64,000 nucleotides of DNA from the NCBI RefSeq assembly GCF_024763615.1, contig NC_077223.1:52204627-52268626 (forward strand). Reading direction: 5' to 3'. The notes beneath the pieces were generated by a model. It searched no databases. It was not told the DNA's origin and worked only from the letters and a program-made list of their open reading frames with translations. The translations under genes were made by a program, and so were the position numbers. Origin of the DNA: Phlebotomus papatasi (lineage: Eukaryota > Arthropoda > Insecta > Diptera > Psychodidae). Of this stretch, positions 57,037 through 64,000 are shown in pieces (position 1 is the stretch's first letter; the number at the start of each line of letters is the position of its first letter).

Positions 57037-57159
57037 GCCGTCTATACACTAGTAGAAATTTTATTAAAAAATGCTTTTTTTAATCCTTTGCCTACAGGGA
57101 TATGGGAAATTTTCTTTAAAAAGGCATTTTAAAAAAAAATCTTCTAATGTGTAGACGCC
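57037..57159. mobile_element. MITE V in T2
   Basis: Inverted ends gccgtctatacactagtaga and cttctaatgtgtagacgcc, pairing inward through aaaaaatgc / ggcatttt. T1 lacks this segment (attatgtaagagtaaat, inverted). Target duplication is unclear. Confidence 0.6.
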
Positions 57160-57587
57160 AAGAGTAAACAAATATATTGAATAAAAGCCTCAACCATTGT
57201 TAATGGTTATTGAGGCATTTCGTTTAGGTATTAAAATTCAGGATTAGAAAATAAAGATCGCCAAAATATGAATATTTCAAAATTTTAAACTTTGAGCCTC
57301 TGTACTTAGGTAATTGCTTGACCTGAGTCGGAACAAAGATACATTTCGAAAAGGTATGTACATGAGCTACAACATACTAAAATTTCAGTCCAATAGGACA
57401 AGTTTTAAGTTTTGACAGTTATTCAAAATGGCGGACAGAAACGTCAAATCAAGATGGCGACCACGTTATCTTGTAGATCTCGTGCACCTTACCATTAGAT
57501 CTGAAGATCTTCATTGTCGTTTATTAACAGAAATTGTTGATTTTTTAGTATTTATTAAAAAGTGCAAAGTCACCCGCAACGACGGTA

Positions 57588-60115
57588 CGTGGTTGGGATC
57601 CTTTGGTGTCTCTGAAGACGCTGAAGACTGTCCGAGGCTTCTCAAGTACCCTCCACATGGAGGAAATTTTCTCCACTCCACACCAACCACTGTCCACGTA
57701 CACACTCTTTGGAGGGCTAGTCTAGATCTAGACCTAGACTGAACCGAATGGGATCAAGGGTGAAATATGGGATAAAACATACACAGACAAAAGTGGTATC
57801 TGCCCCGAAAGTCGCAGCAAATTCCGAATTACTAGAATATTTCATTTTTAATTTAAAAGTGACCGTTATAGAATGACACCAAAAGTTTTGCTCAGAAGTG
57901 GAATAGTCAGGATAGTCAGGATCAGGACACGTGGAAATGACCTTTCCAAAACTATGATGGTGGGTCTCAAGAGAAAAATCCGAAAATTTGGAAATGGAAA
58001 GTTGGATTAAAAAGGCAAAATGAGTTCAACTAAATACTAATAACAACACATTTAAAGTTAAATAGTTTTTATGTGGGAAGTGTTTTTGTTTGTTAAAACT
58101 TTATCGTGAACACGCTTTAACAACAAGAGAGAAAATTTTAAACAAAAATTCCGGATATTTAATAGATTCATTATTATTAATTATATTTAATTTGGACCAA
58201 GCCAATTAAGAAATAAATCTTCTAAAGTTGTTTTAGATGGGATAAAAAAAATAAATGGAGCATGATAATTATATTTTCTGTCAAAATTGTTACGGACGTA
58301 ATATCTCTACTAGTATAAAATTAATCCTTGGAACTGTTTTTGAAATAATCTAAAACTTGTTCTTGAGTAGATGGATAGAAGAATAGTAATGAGACGACAA
58401 AAGAAATTACATCTCTAAAAAATGTCCTAGCTAGAACATGAGGATTATCCTTAAAGGCTACCAAACAATATCTTCCGTGTATTAATGAGAGACAGAAGAA
58501 CGGGTAGTGGTTTTTCTTTAAACTTCAAAATTCTATCAAAATGTGTAACTTTAAATACATATAATTCTAAATCGGTAGATTCTCTTTAACAAGACAATGA
58601 GATATCTAATAAAATACACACTGACGACACTGACAAATTTGGATCTTGGATTCTAAGCTCCGGAAATTGAATTTCTTAAGTTTTGCCATAAGCAACGGGA
58701 TACAGTATACAGTCAGCCTGTTGAACTGCCCTAAGGATGAAGTTTGGGCATATTATTATAGGAATGAAGGATTACAATTTTTCGGTTCGGCGTTCGGCTA
58801 TGGGTTAACAATTATCGTATGCTTTACAAAATATAATTGAATAATTCCATTTCGAGATAATCTATTAAATATGCTTTTCCAAATATGTCAAATGATAAAC
58901 TCAAAAATTAAAGCTGTTTTTGATTTAATAGTTTATTAGGTGAAATTTTTCATAATTTCACTTACGAATTTAAAAATGATTTCTAAATATCCCATGGCGA
59001 TATTTTTGATAGTTTGGCTTACAAATTCAAAGCAAAATAGTACGGTAATAAAAATTTGTAAGTGTCTGTAACCTAAAATACGGCGTCGTGCTGGGAGTCC
59101 GAGTAAAAAAAACCCTTTGCTTGAATATGCAAGAATACTTCAAAATATTTTGCTTTTGATGCTAACTTTTAATGACATCAGCTAAAAAGTTGACCACGAA
59201 ACCTAAGAGTATTTAATTCTACGTGCGCCTAATTAAATTTGTCGATTTTTTGCAAAACATTTTTAATTAAAAATCCTGGGAGAAACGATTGGGTCATGAG
59301 AAATCAATAGGGTAAGTGTTACAACGTGGAAAAAGACCTGAAAGATAATTAAAAGAGGCGCCATGAAGGTGTGTTTATTTTGACGAACTTGGTCAATATT
59401 TGGTGAAATGCGTGGAATGGAACTAATCATCCCATACCAAATACTATTTTCCCAATTAAACAACATTCTCTGTAAATATAACATAGGTCTTTTGCATCTG
59501 TTGACGATTGAGAACTCAATGCAGATTGAAAATCTCAATTATTGTCATCATTTAAGTTCAATTAGTGATCTCACAATTGATTTTATGCACTAATAAATTA
59601 ATAATCACGTGCTCCTCTATTATAATTTCCCAATAGTGTTAATTTGTATTTGTGGGAGAAACTCGATGCCAGAAATTGTAAATTAGGTGGAATTGAGTGT
59701 TTCAGCAAAAGGGATTTTTGGACATGCACAGAGCTTTTATTTCGTCTAAAAAGCAACAATTAAAAATCAATAAATTTGCATGAATGTGCACAAAATTCAT
59801 GGAAATTCATTTTGTGGTGGAAACACTGTAATTGATTTCCAAATAACCATATTTCCATATTCATCAGAACGACGGACACTTTGGATTTCTGTGGGTTAGT
59901 TTCCCACTTTGTTCGCTCTTGAGCTTTCGAGAGCTTTTAAACCCATATACGCATACGCATAATTATAATTAAACACTTGAAAAGTTCTATTTAGGAGTCC
60001 ATCTTTAAAGATTTAGGTTGAAAAAGGATTATATAAGTTTAGACAAATATTCATTATTTAAAATTTTCTACGTAATGAACGCTTGGTTTTTTTTTTATCG
60101 AAAGTTTTTTTTCAG
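57588..60115. other. 2.5 kb without a supported gene
   Basis: 57588-57780 is GC-richer (includes ggcttctcaagtaccctcca) and unmatched elsewhere in the window. The rest is AT-rich. The frame running over 57428-57742 begins inside element T2 and is not a gene. Confidence 0.35.
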
Positions 60116-60367
60116 GCAAAAGGTGGCAAAGAACAAGTGAAAAAAACTAAGTCAAAGCCAAGAAAAAAACGCCACGTACCTGAGGAAATAACCTTTCCAA
60201 TTTACCTTCTAGCCCCACACACGGTTCCAATGAAGGTCTTCGAAGCATATTTTATTTGTGTAACATCTGGGGCGATGAAAGTTGATAGTCCTGTGGAGTG
60301 GGTGGAGCAACAAGAAGTTGAGAACATCATTTTGTTTAGCAAACAAGCGAGCTTTTGGCATGAGTAA
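60116..60367 (+). CDS. Candidate 3' coding exon (weak)
   Basis: A strong acceptor (cgaaagttttttttcag) precedes an open frame of 83 codons to TAA at 60365-60367. The peptide starts AKGGKEQVKKTKSKPRKKRH, a strongly basic stretch, then EITFPIYLLAPHTVP and ends SKQASFWHE. Composition shifts towards GC within it. No domain recognised; a donor at CAC|GTACCT would give a much shorter exon. It could be chance. Confidence 0.25.
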   Translation, partial: AKGGKEQVKKTKSKPRKKRHVPEEITFPIYLLAPHTVPMKVFEAYFICVTSGAMKVDSPVEWVEQQEVENIILFSKQASFWHE

Positions 60368-60911
60368 ACTTTTTTTTTCCACCCACCCGGGCATTTCAAA
60401 AGTCATCTCCGCAATCTCGTCGACAAATATTTAACTTGATTTTCAACCACAATCATTTCTCCATTTGCCTAATTTCACCGTGACCACAGTTTCGGATGCC
60501 TGGATTGGGAAAAGGCGAATGGGAGCCAGGGAGGGTCTAATGCCATTTGGCGCCACAAACCGCTCAATTGCTTCCGGGGACCCCAATCAAGCCTACAATT
60601 ACTCTGCAATTTCATCTCCGCGATTGGCGGATTGTGTGTGCGGTTTTCTTGGTCCTTTTTCATCACCTTCAGACCAAATGCCTGCGGAAATATTCTAATA
60701 GCTCTATTTGTGCCCAACACAAATTCCCATATAAAGCTCACGGAAAGTTAGATGATGGTTATAGAGTATAAAATTTATAGATAAAGGATCAAATTTCTTG
60801 TGCCCGTAAAAATCTGTCATAAACATTCTTGAACTGGTTCATTACCAATTCCAAAAAATTTCGCCATTTTGTGAATCAGACAGAATTTAAAGAAAATTAA
60901 AACTAGCAATA
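60368..60911. other. GC-richer stretch with overlapping frames, unresolved
   Basis: 60465-60740 is open on several frames of both strands for about 75-88 codons and clearly less AT-rich than its surroundings, so a coding exon is possible, but I cannot decide strand, frame or boundaries. Confidence 0.25.
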
Positions 60912-61555
60912 AGCTTAGATCTGCTTACTGTTGATGAGATTCTTAACGTGAGCTATAACTAAACTAGGAATGCGTGCAAATTCGAGTTAGAGCTGACGTT
61001 AGGGATAAGCTATTCATTAGTCAAATTCGTGAAAAAATGTGTGATTAAAATAAACTGAACTAGGCATTTTTTCTAAAACTCCCTCATTTTTTTTAATTCT
61101 GACAAGTAGAACTAGAGTTATGTCCATTTTAAGATATTTTTCTTGGACCCTTAACTCGAGTCAGGGAGGTTAGAAGACCTTAAGTTTGGTACTGATCGAA
61201 AGCTCTAACTCTATACCCTAATATACTAAAATTAGAGGTGCATCTATGCCATATGAGTGAAGCTATTGAGAAAATAAAAAAGGAGGGTCTTCAAAACGGT
61301 GAAAGAAGGGGTCAATGCACTAAGTTGTAATTTTCACCCGATGACCTTTGCCAAAAACCGCAAGTCGATGTTTTTCTTAGTTCGGGAGTTATTAAGCTCG
61401 AAATCCGGATGACCGGAAAAGTTCTTAGCCCCCCCCCCTCTATATTCGTGAACAGGAAGTGCCAAGACACATTTTGTCAAAGTTTGGGCCTGATCGGAGA
61501 ACATGAAATTTTGCTAGGATTATAGTGGGTGAGATCGTTAAGAATCTTACCTAAT
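60912..61555 (+). mobile_element. Helentron/DINE-like element, copy A3 (internally deleted)
   Basis: Left block gatgagattcttaacgtgag, right part gtgggtgagatcgttaagaa then tcttacctaata as in A1/A2, but about 1.2 kb of the interior is missing and the GGAC/GGCC slot has decayed to ccggatgaccgg. Older than A1 and A2 by divergence. Confidence 0.55.
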
Positions 61556-61680
61556 ACAGTTCAAATCGGTTGATAAATACGTCCTTATGTATCTTATCTA
61601 ACAATAAAATTTTAACCCTTTTAGGTTTCTGAAACGTTTTGAAATTTAATAATAAATTACCAATAACAAGTTGTTTGGAA

Positions 61681-61750
61681 GATAGTAGGGCAAAGCTTTC
61701 AAGCTTCGCACACGGTCTGGCTTCGAACATTGCACGTTTTCCCGTATTCC
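61681..61750. repeat. Fragment resembling family E/R ends
   Basis: tagggcaaagctttcaagct followed by tcgcacacggt is similar to the E left end. Only one end is visible. Confidence 0.35.
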
Positions 61751-61754
61751 ATTA

Positions 61755-62550
61755 GGGCGTCTTCTATACGGGGAGATTTCGAAATGCACCCCACTGTGCT
61801 ATGCACCGGTGAGTCTCGGGAAATCTACCCTAGTGGTTCATGCCTGAGATAAATTTTCTCCACCCTCTGTTATAAATTCTCCAAGTTTGCTCTGACCTCT
61901 GACTAAAATAGATAGTCTGGAAGACTTTCTGTTCTATTTCGAAACGTTTCAAACGTCAATCACACATAATTTTACAATCAAAGAATTTGTTAAAGAGTGG
62001 TAAAGTTAATATTTATGCCTGGTGACGAACACATTGTAAGGAAGAGGAGATGGGGCATCCATCCCCATCCTCTATATCAAAACCGTCCTACCGCAGGATT
62101 TTATGCCAATATTGTTGCTAAATTAAGAAAATATCCTGAGTTTTTATTTTTCTATAAATCAACTTTGTTCTATTTAACTATTTCTTTATTCTATTTAACT
62201 GTTTCTTTATTTCTTTTTAAGAATGTCTATTTAACAATTCGACAATATTCTAATGAAGATTAAACGTTATTCAGAAGAGTGATCAATACCGTGTTCCTAT
62301 TTCACCAGCTTTTCGACTCTTGATAACATTGAAAATAAGTTCACGAGAAAAACATCTCTTGAAAAACAAAAAAAATTATTTAAAATCGATTGAAATGTCA
62401 AAATATTCGAACATAAACGAATGGAGCTTTCGAAGAGGGAGATTTTAAGCGCCAAAAGATAGGCAAAAATGCACCGGTCTAAAGCTGAGTGGGGGAATTT
62501 TGTTTCAAAATGGCGGTTTCGAAATAAAATCCCCCCGTTTAGATGCTTCC
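61755..62550 (+). mobile_element. PIF/Harbinger-derived tandem unit 1
   Basis: Left end gggcgtcttctatacgggga follows TTA; right end ccccgtttagatgcttcc precedes TAA; the ends are imperfect inverted repeats sharing tcta.acgggg.gattt. TTA/TAA flanks and this layout fit PIF/Harbinger elements. The unit repeats with a 798-bp period. Comparison of units 1 and 2 shows very few differences. Confidence 0.75.
61997..62263 (+). pseudogene. PIF/Harbinger transposase N-terminal fragment, unit 1
   Basis: 88 codons reading RKRRWGIHPHPLYQNRPTAG then FYANIVAKLRKYPEFLFFYK. This is the R-R-x-W-x-x-H-P...G-x-(F/Y)...L(R)-x-(Y)P-x-x-F-F segment that opens HARBI1-like nucleases. A roughly 60-bp insertion made of ttctatttaact repeats then derails the frame; beyond it, in another frame, YRVPISPAFRLLITLK matches the start of the DDE nuclease region (normally R-x-P-I-S-x-x-x-R-L-x-x-T-L-R). 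No catalytic acids are present, so it cannot be a transposase. The same frame occurs in unit 2 at 62795-63061 with one visible Glu-to-Lys change. Confidence 0.65.
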
Positions 62551-62552
62551 TA

Positions 62553-63348
62553 AGGCGTCTTCTATACGGGGAGATTTCGAAATGCACCCCACTGTGCTAT
62601 GCACCGGTGAGTCTCGGGAAATCTACCCTAGTGGTTCATGCCTGAGATAAATTTTCTCCACCCTCTGTTATAAATTCTCCAAGTTTGCTCTGACCTCTGA
62701 CTAAAATAGATAGTCTGGAAGACTTTCTGTTCTATTTCGAAACGTTTCAAACGTCAATCACACATAATTTTACAATCAAAGAATTTGTTAAAGAGTGGTA
62801 AAGTTAATATTTATGCCTGGTGACGAACACATTGTAAGGAAGAGGAGATGGGGCATCCATCCCCATCCTCTATATCAAAACCGTCCTACCGCAGGATTTT
62901 ATGCCAATATTGTTGCTAAATTAAGAAAATATCCTAAGTTTTTATTTTTCTATAAATCAACTTTGTTCTATTTAACTATTTCTTTATTCTATTTAACTGT
63001 TTCTTTATTTCTTTTTAAGAATGTCTATTTAACAATTCGACAATATTCTAATGAAGATTAAACGTTATTCAGAAGAGTGATCAATACCGTGTTCCTATTT
63101 CACCAGCTTTTCGACTCTTGATAACATTGAAAATAAGTTCACGAGAAAAACATCTCTTGAAAAACAAAAAAAATTATTTAAAATCGATTGAAATGTCAAA
63201 ATATTCGAACATAAACGAATGGAGCTTTCGAAGAGGGAGATTTTAAGCGCCAAAAGATAGGCAAAAATGCACCGGTCTAAAGCTGAGTGGGGGAATTTTG
63301 TTTCAAAATGGCGGTTTCGAAATAAAATCCCCCCGTTTAGATGCTTCC
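62553..63348 (+). mobile_element. PIF/Harbinger-derived tandem unit 2
   Basis: Begins directly after TAA at the end of unit 1 and is nearly identical to it, including the ttctatttaact insertion. Ends again in agatgcttcc then TAA. Confidence 0.75.
62795..63061 (+). pseudogene. PIF/Harbinger transposase N-terminal fragment, unit 2
   Basis: Same 88-codon frame as unit 1 (RKRRWGIHPHPLYQNRPTAG), with KYPKFLFFYK in place of KYPEFLFFYK. Its preservation reflects recent duplication of the unit rather than demonstrated selection. Confidence 0.65.
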
Positions 63349-63350
63349 TA

Positions 63351-64000
63351 AGGCGTCTTCTATACGGGGGGATTTCGAAATGCACCCCTCTGTGCTATGC
63401 ACCGATGAGTCTCGGGAAATCTCCCCTTGTGGTTCATGCCTGAGATAAATTTTCTCCACCCTGTGTTATAAATTCTCCAAGTGTGCTCTAACTAAAATAG
63501 ATAGTCTGGAAGACTTTCTATTTTATTTCGAAACGTTTCGAACGTCACTCACACAATGCTTTACAATGAAATAATTTGTTAAAGATAGGTGAAGTTAATA
63601 TTTATGTTTGGTAACGAACACTTTATAAGGAAGAGGAGATGGAGCACACATCCTCTATATTAAAACCGTCCTACCGCAGGATTGTATGCCAATATTGTTG
63701 CTAAATTAAGAAAATATCTTAAGTTTTTATTTTCCTATAAATCAACTTTAACAATCCGACCATTAATGAAGATTAAACGATGCATTCAGAAGAGTGATCG
63801 ATATCGTGTCCCCATTTCACCTGCTTTTCGACTCTTGAAAACTTTGAAAATAGTTCACGAAAAAACATCTCTTGAAATACAAAAAAAAAATTAAAATCGC
63901 TTGAAATGTCAAAATATTCGAACATAAACAAATGGAGCTTTCGATGAGGGAGATTTTAAGCGCCAAAAGATAGGCAAAAATGCACCGGTCTAAAGCTCAG
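63351..64000 (+). mobile_element. PIF/Harbinger-derived tandem unit 3, cut by the window edge
   Basis: More diverged. It lacks the ttctatttaact insertion, so the frame 63682-63894 runs straight from FYANIVAKLRKY-type sequence through LTIRPLMKIKRCIQKSDRYR to VPISPAFRLLKTLKI, showing the ancestral arrangement. Upstream, a CAA to TAA change (in CTA TAT TAA AAC) breaks the N-terminal part. The right terminus is beyond 64000. Confidence 0.7.

Larger units (their letters stand above)
56555..57587 (-). mobile_element. Element T, copy T2 (truncated, reverse of T1)
   Basis: Its right end agtcacccgcaacgacggta is the T terminus; the sequence leftward is the reverse complement of T1 up to about 15040, where the homology stops near gttctagctgatgtcaagac. 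The second U arm and the far T terminus are missing. Two insertions absent from T1 lie at 56738-56879 and 57037-57159. Confidence 0.7.

Noticed and set aside
62297..62587. 96-codon minus-strand frame repeated in units 1 and 2
   Set aside because: Antisense to the decayed transposase region and crosses the unit junction; its repetition is due to the tandem array.
61755..64000. CRISPR-like or rDNA-like array
   Set aside because: The 798-bp unit has transposon termini and a Harbinger-type protein fragment; no short direct repeats with spacers.

Overview
The window looks like repeat-dense, gene-poor chromosomal DNA of an arthropod, probably a dipteran-like insect. The sequence is strongly AT-rich, has no bacterial-style gene packing, carries spliced-exon signals, and is saturated with DNA-transposon families of the kinds common in insects: Tc1/mariner, pogo, piggyBac, PIF/Harbinger, Helentron/DINE-like elements and a tRNA-derived SINE. 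The taxon is inference only; no gene here fixes it.

Host coding content is minimal. The one convincing exon lies on the minus strand at 2937-3088 (consensus acceptor and donor, 50 codons, ending in a VWC-like cysteine motif), so much of the window may be intron or intergenic DNA. Four weaker exon candidates are at 40256-40465 (-), 42592-42734 (-), 53944-53996 (+) and 60116-60367 (+). The other long open frames are mostly overlapping antisense frames in low-complexity or repeat DNA and I do not regard them as genes.

Layout: 457-2296 and 11338-13161 are two long copies of a Helentron/DINE-like element, with a degenerate third at 60912-61555 and a divergent sister family at 43728-44935 and 50580-51660. 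4171-5243 is a head-to-tail run of three palindromic elements. 7547-8828 is a 220-bp-class MITE split by a pogo-family element that still carries a helix-turn-helix remnant. 13865-16333 is a three-deep nest of TIR elements. 19354-20266, 25819-27238, 26836-27086 and 41764-42016 are further TA-flanked TIR elements with iterated terminal motifs. 22909-23444 and 28052-28590 are a pair of TTAA-flanked piggyBac-type elements. 29457-34869 holds three copies of the pogo MITE. 37178-37887 is a broken pogo transposase, next to a 4-bp-TSD element nested inside another TIR element (37964-39315). 45073-48396 is a large inverted repeat around unique DNA. 55207-56370 is a dead Tc1/mariner-type transposase split by a MITE. 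56555-57587 is a truncated copy of the element at 14094 with two further insertions. 61754 to the window end is a tandem array of 798-bp units derived from a PIF/Harbinger element, cut by the window edge.

There is no operon-like cooperation. The unifying biology is serial transposon insertion, and several insertions can be proven internally because a second copy of the host repeat shows the empty site.
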